From positions 84,820-148,819 of the forward strand of contig CAZJAZ010000002.1 in the NCBI GenBank assembly GCA_964544305.1: a DNA stretch of 64,000 bases, given 5' to 3'. Source of the stretch: JAFDWI01 sp964544305. Lineage in GTDB: Bacteria; Actinomycetota; Acidimicrobiia; Acidimicrobiales; Iamiaceae. A program made the translations under genes and the position numbers. Positions 35,922-45,181 of the stretch are shown here, piece after piece (position 1 is the first letter of the stretch; each line of letters opens with the position of its first letter). The notes below the pieces were generated by a model, which worked only from the letters and a program-made list of their open reading frames with translations, was not told where the DNA came from and searched no databases.

Positions 35922-37213
35922 CGCGTCACGTCCTGCGAATCGTCATCGTCTATTGCGACTGGGACAATACGAACCCGTGCAATGCGACGCCCCTGCATTC
36001 GTTCAACTCGCAATTCATAGCCCGGAACTTTCACGACTTCTCCGCCAACGGGAACACGTCCAAGTTCAAACACCATCAGCCCACCAACCGAGTTCCATTC
36101 ACCCTCTGGGAGTTCACCGTCAAGCACGTCATTCGCGTCATCGATGCTCAAGCGTCCATCGACCCGCAACACACCTCCGGCCAACGGTTCAACGAGCGGG
36201 TCGTCGACATCAAACTCGTCAACGATCTCGCCGACGAGTTCCTCAATGAGATCTTCGAGTGTGACGAGACCAGCAGTCGTGCCATATTCGTCGACCACCA
36301 GCGCCATATGGAATTTGTCGCGTTGCATCTCCGGCAGCAGTTCCGCCACCCGCTTTGATTCCGGCACAAATTGTGCTTTGCGGACGATCTCGCGCACCGG
36401 CGTGTCGGCCTTGTCGGCACGCTGCGCGTTCATGAGGTCTTTTGCGTACAACACACCGACGATGTCGTCGAGGTCATCGGTGTAAACCGGCACCCGGCTA
36501 TACCCGTTGAGCAACACGATTTCCATGGCATCAACCACACGGGTCGAACCTTCTACCGCGATGACATCGGGCCGCGGCACCATCACCTCACGGGTAACGG
36601 TGTCACCGAACTCAAGGACTCGAGCGATATAGGCACGCTCATCATCTTCAATGACATCGTGCTCGGCAGCCTCGGATGCCATCGCGAGCAACTCTTCTTC
36701 AGAGACAAATGGGCCTTGTTGTAGGCCTTTGCCCGGCAACAACACGTTGGTGATCCCAATGAGCGCGCGAGCAATGATGCGCAACGGCCAAAACCGGGTC
36801 AAGGCGTAAACAGGTCGGGCCGCGCGCAGCGCCGCATCGTCTGGATGCTGTACCGCCCAGGTTTTCGGGGCCGCCTCGGAGAGCACAAACACCAACACAA
36901 TGTTGACGACCAAACCAACCACCACACCAGCGGTTCCAAACAGCCGTTCTGCTTCGAGGGTGATCAGCGCCGTTTGAACGGTTTGGCAGATCAAGATGAC
37001 CAAAAGGAGCGAATTCAAGAACGCGGCCGGATCGGAAACGAGATGCAACAGTCGAGCCGCGCCCCGACGACCAGATTCATCGTGGGCAATCGCCCGATTG
37101 CGACTCATGCGCGTCAGCGACGTTTCTGCCATCGCAAGAAACGCTTGGATAATGAGGAGCACGACGATAACGGTGATCGCGACAATGTCAAAGGAAGTAA
37201 CGGTAGCAATCAT
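35918..37213 (-). CDS. CNNM/CorC-type transporter with CBS domains
   Basis: A 431-residue hemolysin-C/CorC family protein. The DUF21 transmembrane domain takes up the first 190 or so residues with at least three hydrophobic segments. Two CBS domains follow (VMVPRPDVIAVEG and DDIVGVLYAKDLMNA, then VVDEYGTTAGLVTLEDLIEE), and a C-terminal CorC_HlyC domain. Homologues act in Mg2+ or Co2+ movement. 4-bp overlaps on both sides place it tightly between ybeY and era. Confidence 0.93.
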   Translation of the reverse strand: MIATVTSFDIVAITVIVVLLIIQAFLAMAETSLTRMSRNRAIAHDESGRRGAARLLHLVSDPAAFLNSLLLVILICQTVQTALITLEAERLFGTAGVVVGLVVNIVLVFVLSEAAPKTWAVQHPDDAALRAARPVYALTRFWPLRIIARALIGITNVLLPGKGLQQGPFVSEEELLAMASEAAEHDVIEDDERAYIARVLEFGDTVTREVMVPRPDVIAVEGSTRVVDAMEIVLLNGYSRVPVYTDDLDDIVGVLYAKDLMNAQRADKADTPVREIVRKAQFVPESKRVAELLPEMQRDKFHMALVVDEYGTTAGLVTLEDLIEELVGEIVDEFDVDDPLVEPLAGGVLRVDGRLSIDDANDVLDGELPEGEWNSVGGLMVFELGRVPVGGEVVKVPGYELRVERMQGRRIARVRIVPVAIDDDDSQDVTR

Positions 37214-37713
37214 GTGGGAATCACCGTTCCGACGGTCACCGGGCGGTGAAATTTTTTCAACAGCATCGATTCTTTTTCACGCATGATTGTCGCTTCGACA
37301 GCTTCCGCATGGTCGTAGCCAAGTACATGCAAGATCCCGTGCACACACAACAAAGCGAGTTCGTCGTCAAGGTTCCCGGCATGGGTTGGAGCATTCGCCG
37401 CGGCAATCTCCGGGCAAATCACCACGTCACCTAACAGCCGCACCTGACCATCATCAACGTTGTCGTCGTCTAATGGAAACGACAGCACATCGGTCGGACC
37501 TGTACCCGCGAGGTAGTTGCTGTTCAATTCCGTGATCTGCTCAACGGAAACCAGTGTGAGCGCCAACTCGGCCGGGCCTTTCACGCCCATTTCATCAAGT
37601 ACCGCATCGGCCAACTTCTTTAGGGGAGCCAGTGCAACGAGAGGCTCACTTGCCAGGTCGCGGTCGTCACTTGTAACGGTGAACGGTCGTGTAGGTCCAT
37701 TCGAAGCCATCAA
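37210..37713 (-). CDS. ybeY: Endoribonuclease YbeY
   Basis: A 167-residue YbeY with the zinc motif HGILHVLGYDH (H125, H129, H135) and the upstream TDVLSFPLDD. It is involved in 16S rRNA 3' maturation and 70S quality control. 4-bp overlaps with phoH and with corC indicate one polycistronic message. Confidence 0.96.
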   Translation of the reverse strand: MMASNGPTRPFTVTSDDRDLASEPLVALAPLKKLADAVLDEMGVKGPAELALTLVSVEQITELNSNYLAGTGPTDVLSFPLDDDNVDDGQVRLLGDVVICPEIAAANAPTHAGNLDDELALLCVHGILHVLGYDHAEAVEATIMREKESMLLKKFHRPVTVGTVIPT

Positions 37714-38660
37714 CGTTGCGTTTCAGCTTTGGCATAGGCGTCAACGATGTCTTGCACGATGCGATGGCGCACCACATCACGACTCGACAGGTGTACGAAC
37801 GCAATACCCTCAATGTGACCGAGAACTTGTTCGAGCCCAATCAGACCGCTCCGGCCGCCAGCAACATCAACTTGGGTCGCATCACCCGTAATCACTGCCC
37901 GAGAACCGAATCCAATTCGGGTAAGAAACATTTTCATCTGCTCGGTCGTCGTGTTCTGGGCCTCATCAAGAATGATGAAACTTCGATTCAGCGTCCGGCC
38001 ACGCATGAAGGCGAGCGGAGCGACTTCAACCGCATCGCGCTCAACGAGCCGAGTTACCCCCTCAAGACCACAAAAGTCGCCAAGGGCGTCATAGAGCGGA
38101 CGCAAATACGGATCAACTTTTGCCATGAGATCACCTGGCAAGAACCCAAGGCGCTCGCCTGCTTCTACGGCTGGTCGGGTCAACACGATCCGATCAACAT
38201 TGCCAGCATTGAGAGCACGCACCGCGCACGCGACCGCCATCCATGATTTACCGGTTCCGGCCGGGCCGACACCGAAGGTAATGACGTTTTCGTTGATCGC
38301 ATCAACGTATCGTTTTTGTCCAAGCGTCTTGGGGCGAACGAGCCGACCACCTGGGGCTTTGAGGACCTCGGTTGCAAACACATCAACGGGTGATTCACCA
38401 ACGCGAACCATGGCAATCGAACGTTCGATTGTGGCGTCATCGATTGTTTGACCCGCTTGGATTAAGCCGATCAGCGAGCGGAACAGATCCGATACGACCG
38501 CTGCGTCAGGCCCATCGAGCGTAAGCAGATTGCCACGCAACGATATTGCGGTCGAAACAAACGCCGTTTCAATGCGACGTAAGTTGCGATCAGCCGGACC
38601 AACAAGCGCGGCCAAGTCAGCGGGTTCGCCGACAGTGAGTTCAATACGGGTGGATTGCAC
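37710..38660 (-). CDS. phoH: PhoH family ATPase (YbeZ)
   Basis: A 316-residue protein. The N-terminal part (1-115) precedes a P-loop ATPase with GPAGTGKSW at 132-140, TRPAVEAGERLGFLPGD, and Walker B ILDEAQNTT. The end, VVRHRIVQDIVDAYA, is family-typical. PhoH-like proteins work with YbeY in RNA handling, and ybeY directly follows with a 4-bp overlap. It is the first gene of the operon through era; the small HTH gene is 71 bp upstream. Confidence 0.94.
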   Translation of the reverse strand: MQSTRIELTVGEPADLAALVGPADRNLRRIETAFVSTAISLRGNLLTLDGPDAAVVSDLFRSLIGLIQAGQTIDDATIERSIAMVRVGESPVDVFATEVLKAPGGRLVRPKTLGQKRYVDAINENVITFGVGPAGTGKSWMAVACAVRALNAGNVDRIVLTRPAVEAGERLGFLPGDLMAKVDPYLRPLYDALGDFCGLEGVTRLVERDAVEVAPLAFMRGRTLNRSFIILDEAQNTTTEQMKMFLTRIGFGSRAVITGDATQVDVAGGRSGLIGLEQVLGHIEGIAFVHLSSRDVVRHRIVQDIVDAYAKAETQR

Positions 38661-38731
38661 GCACGATCAATCGTAGATGGTCACGGCTCCAAGAACCCGC
38701 GCCATTCATTCTCATGCTTGGTCGTTGTGTT

Positions 38732-38965
38732 TCAGTCGTCACCGCGTAAAGCGGGTTCCGGATAGAGGTGTTCCAAGGTGCCTGGTTCGATTCGGCACGT
38801 TTCTATGAACGCGTCAACATCCGATTGCTTGAGTCGAATGACCCGACCAAAGCGATACGCGGCCAACTGATCCTCATCGATGAAGCGGTACAACGTACGC
38901 GCGGTAATGCCAAGGCGCTTCGCAGCGGCGGCGGTACTCAACCACTTGATATCTTCACTACCCAT
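38732..38965 (-). CDS. Small excisionase/MerR-type DNA-binding protein
   Basis: A 77-residue protein that is almost entirely one winged-helix HTH: WLSTAAAAKRLGITARTLYR (helix-turn-helix), then DEDQLAAYRFGRVIRLKQ (wing) and SDVDAFIETC. Actinobacteria carry several such small proteins, including BldC, as stand-alone regulators. ATG 38965 is chosen; upstream in-frame sequence is not protein-like. No integrase or other phage gene is nearby, so a phage excisionase role is unlikely. Targets are unknown. Confidence 0.82.
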   Translation of the reverse strand: MGSEDIKWLSTAAAAKRLGITARTLYRFIDEDQLAAYRFGRVIRLKQSDVDAFIETCRIEPGTLEHLYPEPALRGDD

Positions 38966-39161
38966 AGTTTCGACCCTACCGCCAGACACGAACTTTTCCC
39001 CTCTTTGGCTGAATTGCTTTTCAAGATTGACGGGCTTGACTTGTTTGAAACACCTTCTTTCGGGGTACTCCTCTGCGAACAAGCGTGTCCAAGGAGACAA
39101 CCATGCAGCGAAGTACGGCGTCGACAATTCACACCGCTCGATTGCAATGCGGTGGCCTCAC

Positions 39162-39776
39162 ATGAGTTGGCATACCAGCATTGAGGTCGTGCAACGCGCG
39201 CTCATCGTTGTACGCCAAGCACGCCAGGCCGAAGATCGGGCAGCACTCGTCCATGCAGCTCATGTCAGTAGTGCAACCATGGATCGTGGCTGCGAACAAT
39301 TCATCGCGTTTGACGAGCGGCCAGGGGTGAGCATCATGCTCACATCCTTTGTGGGGGAACGATCGATCCACACGCATCCACCGTGTTCCTTTGCTGGAGT
39401 ACTGGCATTTGGTAATCAAATGCACACGACCCTTGATTCGATTCATCACGGAGGAACGACACACGGCGGCATCATGCCGCGACGCATCGTACTTGGGGCA
39501 CACGGAGAACCAGTCTTGTGCAATTTTCTGCATGGTTCTCGACGTTCCGACGTTTCAAGCGCAACGTGGAACAGCCGCGTCGCCTCAGATCGAAACACGT
39601 TGGCTACGGTTGTCGCGCATCTGTATTCAGTCGTGCCCGAACCTCGCTCAACTCGAAACCTTCACTGTCGCAGAAGGATCGATAGGTTGCTCACCTCATT
39701 GCGTTCCAACGGCGAGTCGACCGGTTCGCGAACGCAAGACGCGTCGGTCAGCTTTCGCCCGCTTCTTATGCGGTAA
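39162..39776 (+). CDS. Hypothetical protein with cupin-like metal motif
   Basis: A 204-residue frame, the only long one between the HTH gene and accDA, preceded by GGTGG eight bases before ATG 39162. The middle has GERSIHTHPPCSFAGVLAFG, which follows the cupin motif 1 spacing G-x4-HxH-xn-G. It recalls thiol dioxygenases of the cysteamine/plant cysteine oxidase type. A further histidine pair SIHHGG follows. The C-terminal 60 residues look less convincing. Homology cannot be proved by eye; codon choice resembles real genes. Its 3' end overlaps that of the convergent accDA by 11 bp. Confidence 0.5.
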   Translation: MSWHTSIEVVQRALIVVRQARQAEDRAALVHAAHVSSATMDRGCEQFIAFDERPGVSIMLTSFVGERSIHTHPPCSFAGVLAFGNQMHTTLDSIHHGGTTHGGIMPRRIVLGAHGEPVLCNFLHGSRRSDVSSATWNSRVASDRNTLATVVAHLYSVVPEPRSTRNLHCRRRIDRLLTSLRSNGESTGSRTQDASVSFRPLLMR

Positions 39777-41178
39777 TCCATCTCGCTGATGCTTCATCAA
39801 AGCGACTCCGCCGACGCCCAATTTCCGCGTCATCCAATGACCGAATAATTGCAGCAATGGTCGCTTGCTTGTCGTCGGCAACGATTTCGTCAATAATGCC
39901 GAGCCCCAACAAGTCAGCGCTCGTAAGCTTGAGAAGTTCGGCAACTTCGGCGGCACGTAAAGCATCACGATGAAGGATGGATGCTGCACCTTCGGGTGCG
40001 ATGACCGAAAAGATGGCATTGGATTGCATAAGAAACTTGTCGGTCATGCCAAGGGCAAGCGCGCCACCACTGCCCCCTTCTCCAACGCAAACCCCTACCG
40101 TTGGCACCTGCACTTGGGTCATTGCGAGAAACGTTTGGGCAATTGAACGAGCGATGCCTTGTTGTTCGGCAATTGAACCGGGCTCGGCACCCGGTGTGTC
40201 AATCAGGGTCACAATGGGCAGGCCTCGCCGCCCTGCAAGTGCAATTGCTCGACGAGCTAACGCAAAGCCAGCAGGTGTCGTCCGCCCAGTATTTGCGTAG
40301 CGATCTTGTGCAATGACAATCACTCGTTGCGCGTTTATGGTTGCAATACCTGCACGTATTGTCGGATCCGTCCCACCCAACTCTGTCCAGGACGAGACTA
40401 GTTGGGCCGCAATATCCAATCCGCTTGGGCGTCCAATTTCCCGAGCGGCCTGCACTTGTGCCCAGGCCCCGTCTCCTTGTACTTCGGTCGTGACAGGTTC
40501 GGGCAATGGACGCAGTACAAGGGGAGATTCAGTGAGACCCAAAGCGCCAGCGAGCCAGACGTTGATTTCGTCCTCGTCTCCGACAAAGTCAATCAACCCG
40601 GCCTCGAGTGCGCTCTGCGCGCTGTGAGATATTCCAATGACGGACTGACCGGTAAAAGCTTGCGCGACTCGTGGACCTGCGAAACCAATGGTGGCGCCTC
40701 CATGCGCGGCGACGACATCACAAAGCGACGCATAGCTCGCAAACACGCCACCGGTTGTGGGGTTACCGAGGACCGCGATCGATGCAAGGCCTGCGTTGCG
40801 AAGGCGTCCCATTGCATCGGCGCAGCGACCCATTTGTATGAGCGAAACCATTCCTTCTTGCATGCGGGCTCCGCCACTACGAGCCGCCACGACGACGGGG
40901 AGGCGCAAGTCAATTGCACGATCAATCGCACGCACGACCTTCTCTCCGTGCACCACACCCATTGAGCCGCCAAAGATCGAGAAGTCTCCTTGAATGATGA
41001 CCGCGTGTTCGCCACGGCCGGTTCGCACCGATTCGCTCGTCGTGGAAGCGAGTTTTTCGGCATAGCCGGGAAATGTCAGTGGGTCTGACGATTGCAAGGC
41101 GACGTCAAACTCTTCGATGATCTCTAAGGGGCCCATCACAGTAGGTTCGCAGGCACACCGGGTAGCCAACGAGTTCAC
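39766..41178 (-). CDS. Acetyl-CoA carboxylase carboxyltransferase, AccD-AccA fusion
   Basis: A 470-residue protein holding both carboxyltransferase halves. The AccD-like part (about 1-235) contains GDFSIFGGSMGVVHGEK, VVAARSGGARMQEG and AVLGNPTTGGVFAS. The AccA-like part (about 245-470) has DRYANTGRTTPAGF, LIDTPGAEPGSIAEQQG and VGEGGSGGALALG. The N-terminal zinc ribbon of ordinary AccD is missing. It transfers the carboxyl group from biotin carrier protein to acetyl-CoA for malonyl-CoA. GTG 41178 lies 28 bp after hemW; ATG 41136 is an alternative. It is the last gene of the hrcA operon. Confidence 0.92.
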   Translation of the reverse strand: MNSLATRCACEPTVMGPLEIIEEFDVALQSSDPLTFPGYAEKLASTTSESVRTGRGEHAVIIQGDFSIFGGSMGVVHGEKVVRAIDRAIDLRLPVVVAARSGGARMQEGMVSLIQMGRCADAMGRLRNAGLASIAVLGNPTTGGVFASYASLCDVVAAHGGATIGFAGPRVAQAFTGQSVIGISHSAQSALEAGLIDFVGDEDEINVWLAGALGLTESPLVLRPLPEPVTTEVQGDGAWAQVQAAREIGRPSGLDIAAQLVSSWTELGGTDPTIRAGIATINAQRVIVIAQDRYANTGRTTPAGFALARRAIALAGRRGLPIVTLIDTPGAEPGSIAEQQGIARSIAQTFLAMTQVQVPTVGVCVGEGGSGGALALGMTDKFLMQSNAIFSVIAPEGAASILHRDALRAAEVAELLKLTSADLLGLGIIDEIVADDKQATIAAIIRSLDDAEIGRRRSRFDEASARWITA

Positions 41179-41206
41179 TTCTTTTCAGCGCGGATGAGAC
41201 AACCCT

Positions 41207-42310
41207 TCAGCGCAACCGAATCGCCACTTCATTTGCAAGGAGTCGTCCAGCCCGAGTGAGGACGAGTCGAGCACCTTCACCGACTCCCCAACTCTTCTCA
41301 ACGGGGCCAACTTGTTCCACAAGGGTTCGAAGTGGGCCCTCAAGGTCTGCGTCGTTGAATGAATCAACCGGTACGCCAGCCCCGGTGCGAATGAGCAGGA
41401 CAAGCCGTTCGAGGCGTTGTTCATCGTCACTCAGATGCTCGGATCCAGCCGTTGGGTCGGCATCTGATTCGATGGCTTCGATGTAGCGCTCGGGTGTGTA
41501 GCGATTCCAGTAGCGCGTGCCGCCTCGGTAGCCGTGAGCGGCACATCCAACCGCGACGTACTCTCCCCCAAGCCAGTAGGTCAGATTATGCCGGCATCGC
41601 TTTTCTGGCTTCGCCCAGTTCGAGATCTCGTACCAGTCGTATCCGGCTGCCGCGAGTCGAGCAGTTGCCTCTTCGTACTTCGCTGCTTGATCATCGTCGT
41701 TTGGATGCCGCACGGTGTCGCGGGCGAGTGGAGTGCCAGGTTCGACGGTGAGGGCGTATGCGCTGACATGTGCTGGCTCAAGGGCGATGACTTGATCAAG
41801 AGTGGACTCCCACTGCGCAACAGTTTCTCTGTGTGCGCCATAGATCAAGTCAATATTGACGTCAAGATTGTGCGCCTTTGCGCTCGCCACCGCTTTGTAC
41901 ACGTTCGCTGGATCATGGGTGCGGCCAAGTGAGCGCAAGACGGACGGTTCCATTGATTGCACGCCAAGCGAAATCCGGTTCACTCCGAAGCGCACATAGG
42001 TTGCGACGAGCTCATCGGTCACGTCATCGGGGTTACATTCAATGGTGATTTCGGCGTCGTGCGCAGCATGGAATGAGGAAATCAGTTCACCGAGTGTCTC
42101 GGGATCAACCAAACTCGGCGTACCGCCACCGACGAACACGCTGGATGGTCGAAGCTCACCCGAAATTTCTTGCTCCGCGTGGATACGACAAGCCGCCAAA
42201 TAGCGATTTTCAAGGTCCTGTCGATCCGTCCACGTCGCAAATGCGCAATAGTCACAGCGATGTCGACAAAATGGGATGTGGAGGTACACCCCGAGGTGCG
42301 TGTTGTTCAT
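41207..42310 (-). CDS. hemW: Radical SAM heme chaperone HemW
   Basis: A 367-residue radical SAM protein with the cluster motif C15-x3-C19-x2-C22 in HIPFCRHRCDYCAFA. GGGTPSL (SAM-binding GGxTPS region), LGVQSM and the C-terminal HemN_C-like domain follow. HemW inserts heme into acceptor proteins; it was formerly called an oxygen-independent coproporphyrinogen oxidase, but the coproporphyrinogen-oxidase-type N-terminal extension is missing. It overlaps rsmE by 4 bp. Confidence 0.95.
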   Translation of the reverse strand: MNNTHLGVYLHIPFCRHRCDYCAFATWTDRQDLENRYLAACRIHAEQEISGELRPSSVFVGGGTPSLVDPETLGELISSFHAAHDAEITIECNPDDVTDELVATYVRFGVNRISLGVQSMEPSVLRSLGRTHDPANVYKAVASAKAHNLDVNIDLIYGAHRETVAQWESTLDQVIALEPAHVSAYALTVEPGTPLARDTVRHPNDDDQAAKYEEATARLAAAGYDWYEISNWAKPEKRCRHNLTYWLGGEYVAVGCAAHGYRGGTRYWNRYTPERYIEAIESDADPTAGSEHLSDDEQRLERLVLLIRTGAGVPVDSFNDADLEGPLRTLVEQVGPVEKSWGVGEGARLVLTRAGRLLANEVAIRLR

Positions 42311-43005
42311 CGGTCTTGGCGACGATTCGCGGCCAAAAGTGCCCCAGCGGTCAGTGTCGCAGTTTCGGCTCGCAAAACGTGGTCACCAATCGATGCGGTT
42401 GTGTGAGCCAGGTCTTGTTCGGCCGCGCTCCATCCTCCTTCAGGGCCGATCAGGAGCGTTCGGGCGCCGGACGTAAGTGGCGGAGCCCCCATTTGGGCGA
42501 TCACAGCGCCTGGGCGCTGGAAAGTGTCATCGACGTTCGTGACGGGCTCAATAACGGGCAACCAGGCCCGTCGACATTGCATAGCTGCTTCGCGGGCGAT
42601 TCGAATCAAGCGATCATGATGGGTTGTAGCATTCGTCCCGCTCCATCGCACGACACAACGTTCAGTGTGCATTGGCACGATCACGTCGACCCCAAGTTCG
42701 GTTAAATGACGTACCACATCATCAGTGCGTGATCCTTTGATCAATGCGAAACCAACGGTGATGGGGTCAGGTTCACGAGCCACTCGAATGATGTCGCCTT
42801 CGCCTGTGATGCATTCACCAAACCGAGCGAGACGCCAGTTTCCTTTTCCGTCGCCAATAGTGAGCGGGTCGCCTGTCCGAAGGCGAACGACTCGCGCGAG
42901 GTGATGCCGATCGTGATCGTGCAAGACCGGCTTTTCAACATCGTCAACGAACACATGGGGCCCAGCGGTGCCATCAGGGTCGCGGCCGACAACGGCAATC
43001 GTCAT
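42307..43005 (-). CDS. rsmE: 16S rRNA m3U1498 methyltransferase RsmE
   Basis: A 232-residue SPOUT methyltransferase. The N-terminal PUA-like domain has PHVFVDD and DRHHLARVVRLRTGD. The knot region has ERCVVRWSG, IAREAAMQCRRAWLP, and LLIGPEGGWSAAEQD with the SAM-binding loop, then VLRAETATLTAGAL. ATG 43005 sits 4 bp after the dnaJ stop; the longer frame upstream lies inside dnaJ and is not family-like. It is coupled to hemW by a 4-bp overlap. Confidence 0.95.
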   Translation of the reverse strand: MTIAVVGRDPDGTAGPHVFVDDVEKPVLHDHDRHHLARVVRLRTGDPLTIGDGKGNWRLARFGECITGEGDIIRVAREPDPITVGFALIKGSRTDDVVRHLTELGVDVIVPMHTERCVVRWSGTNATTHHDRLIRIAREAAMQCRRAWLPVIEPVTNVDDTFQRPGAVIAQMGAPPLTSGARTLLIGPEGGWSAAEQDLAHTTASIGDHVLRAETATLTAGALLAANRRQDR

Positions 43006-43009
43006 GGGG

Positions 43010-44131
43010 TCAAGCTTTGAATGCGGATCGAACCCGGTTGAACAGGCCTTCCGCTGTTTCGTCGATTTCTTCCCCGCGCTCGTTCGCGTATTTGCGGACG
43101 AGCTCGGCTTGTGCGTCGTCAAGATCAGTGGGCACAGCAACGGTGATCTCCACAAGGAGGTCGCCTCGCCCGCGCCCATTGAGCCGAGTTACCCCAAGAC
43201 CGCGCAGCCGTTGAACCGTTCCAGGTTGCGTGCCACGTTCGATTTTGATTTCTTCCACTCCGTCGAGCGTTTCGAAGGGAACTTTGGCACCAAGGGCTGC
43301 TTGTGCGAAGCCAATCGCAAGCGTGGCATGAATGTCGTTTCCCTCACGCTCGAATCGCTCATGCTGCGCGACAGCAAGGTGTACGTAGAGGTCACCGTGC
43401 GCGCCGCCACGCGGGCCAACGGCTCCCATCCCGCTTAAGCGCAGGGTTGAGCCACTGTCGACTCCGGCTGGGACATCAACGGTGTACGTCTTCTCAGTAA
43501 TGATGCGACCTTCGCCGCTACAGGCCGTGCATGGATTCTCGATTACTTTGCCCCAGCCGCCACACCGACCACACGCACCTGCTGTCACCATCTGCCCAAG
43601 TAGCGACTGGCGAATCTTTCGCACTTGACCACTGCCGTTGCAGTCTGGGCATACATCCGCAGAGGCACCATTTGCCGCGCCGGTTGCTTCGCAATCTTCA
43701 CAGGGCACGGCGGTTCGCACCGTTACTGGAGCTTGGGCGCCAAAGACCGCGTCGGTAAAGGACAACATTGCGGTCGCTTCAATATCGGCGCCGGCTGGCG
43801 GGCCGCTTGGGCCTGTGGCGGCCCCAAATCCGCCGCCAAAGAACTGACTGAAAATGTCACCGAGACCACCTCCGAATCCAAAGGGATCGCCGCCCGCCAT
43901 TCCGCTCAGACCTTCGGGGCCGAACTGGTCGTAGCGGGCACGTTTGTCGGGGTCGCTCAGTACTTCATAGGCAACGGCCACTTCTTTGAAGCGTGCTTCG
44001 GCATCAGGGTCACCGGGGTTGGCATCGGGATGCAGCTCACGGGCACGTTGTCGATACGCCTTCTTGAGTTCGTCTTGTGTACAGGTCACCGAGACCTGTA
44101 ACAGCTCGTAATAGTCGGTTGCCACGTTCAA
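43010..44131 (-). CDS. dnaJ: Chaperone DnaJ
   Basis: A 373-residue type I DnaJ. The J domain has HPD at 34-36 and a G/F-rich linker follows. Four zinc repeats (CEDCEATG, CPDCNGSG, CGRCGGWG, CTACSGEG) precede two C-terminal substrate-binding domains. It stimulates DnaK. It begins 1 bp after hrcA, so it falls under CIRCE/HrcA control. The hrcA-linked copy in actinobacteria is usually called DnaJ2. Confidence 0.96.
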   Translation of the reverse strand: MNVATDYYELLQVSVTCTQDELKKAYRQRARELHPDANPGDPDAEARFKEVAVAYEVLSDPDKRARYDQFGPEGLSGMAGGDPFGFGGGLGDIFSQFFGGGFGAATGPSGPPAGADIEATAMLSFTDAVFGAQAPVTVRTAVPCEDCEATGAANGASADVCPDCNGSGQVRKIRQSLLGQMVTAGACGRCGGWGKVIENPCTACSGEGRIITEKTYTVDVPAGVDSGSTLRLSGMGAVGPRGGAHGDLYVHLAVAQHERFEREGNDIHATLAIGFAQAALGAKVPFETLDGVEEIKIERGTQPGTVQRLRGLGVTRLNGRGRGDLLVEITVAVPTDLDDAQAELVRKYANERGEEIDETAEGLFNRVRSAFKA

Positions 44132-44132
44132 A

Positions 44133-45137
44133 TTAGCCTTCGGTTAAGCGTCGGGAAAGGCGCTGGCTCACAAGCGCAACCGCAGCGAGCGCCTGTGGAT
44201 AGTCCATGCGGGTTGAGCCCAGCAGCGCCAAGCTCCCCGCGGGTTCGCCATCGATTTCATAAGGAGCCACAACGACCGAACAGTCAGCAAGTGGTGCCAT
44301 ATTTGTTTCGGCACCGATCGCAACTTGCAGACCCCGATCAAGGACATCGCGTAACAAGGTGACGACCACCAGTTGTTGTTCGAGAATGGTCAGAACCTGA
44401 CGTACCGTCTCGATGGCATCGAACGATTCGGCCATTTGTGCCGTGCCGCCCACAAAGACATGTTCATTGTCGTGGAGGCCTTCCACATTTTTTGATCCAA
44501 CAACGGCTTCGATGACCCGATCAACCGACCGATCACCAATCGTTGGAATTTCGCCAATGGCATCCAATGGCTTCCCAACAAGATGCCCATTCAGGTGCGC
44601 GGTCGCACCGGTAAGGAGCGCATCGTCAACAGCAAACGGAAGTTCCAAAGTACGTTTGTCAATCGAACCATTTGCAAGCACGGCGACAAACAACACAATT
44701 TTTGGCGAAAGCTCAACGAGTTGCACGGAGCGAACCGGAGATGCAACGGGGCTTGGCGCGACCACAACGGCTGCTTGATGGGTCAGCCCCGCCAACAAAT
44801 GAGTGGTGCGTTCAAGCATGTGCTCAATCTCACCGTGAGTGGTTGAGAAAAAGTCCTTGACCTGTGTTGCTGCATCGGTTCCCAAACTCAACGACGGCGT
44901 GGTGAGTTCATCCACAAACGCTCGGTAACCCTTATCGGTTGGTATGCGTCCGGCACTAGTGTGGGGCTGTCGAAGGTAGCCGTCTGCTTCGAGTTGCGCC
45001 ATGTCGTTGCGAACGGTCGCGGAGGAAACGTCAACGCCCGGCGAGCGGGTGACGTGCGCGGAACCAACCGGTTGGGCCGTCTGGATGTATTCAGCGACCA
45101 CTGCCCGCAGAATTATCGCTTTGCGCTCATCGAGCAT
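44133..45137 (-). CDS. hrcA: Heat-inducible transcription repressor HrcA
   Basis: A 334-residue HrcA. The N-terminal winged helix (about 1-90) carries VRNDMAQLEADGYLRQPHTS and AGRIPTDKGYRAFVD. The dimerisation and effector domain follows, ending LGSTRMDYPQALAAVALVSQ. It binds CIRCE, with activity helped by GroEL. ATG 45137 is preferred because AAGGA lies seven bases upstream; an in-frame TTG at 45152 is less likely. A perfect CIRCE lies 45 bp upstream of this ATG, so it is autoregulated. Confidence 0.96.
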   Translation of the reverse strand: MLDERKAIILRAVVAEYIQTAQPVGSAHVTRSPGVDVSSATVRNDMAQLEADGYLRQPHTSAGRIPTDKGYRAFVDELTTPSLSLGTDAATQVKDFFSTTHGEIEHMLERTTHLLAGLTHQAAVVVAPSPVASPVRSVQLVELSPKIVLFVAVLANGSIDKRTLELPFAVDDALLTGATAHLNGHLVGKPLDAIGEIPTIGDRSVDRVIEAVVGSKNVEGLHDNEHVFVGGTAQMAESFDAIETVRQVLTILEQQLVVVTLLRDVLDRGLQVAIGAETNMAPLADCSVVVAPYEIDGEPAGSLALLGSTRMDYPQALAAVALVSQRLSRRLTEG

Positions 45138-45181
45138 GATGCGTCCTTGCAACGACTCTCACGTCGGGAGAGATCCAACGT

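Noticed and set aside
38732..38965. Phage excisionase as sign of a prophage
   Set aside because: No integrase, capsid or other phage genes are present, and small HTH proteins of this kind are ordinary actinobacterial regulators.
38880..39161. Upstream extension of the cupin-like frame
   Set aside because: It runs antisense through the HTH gene and is not protein-like; ATG 39162 has a ribosome binding site.
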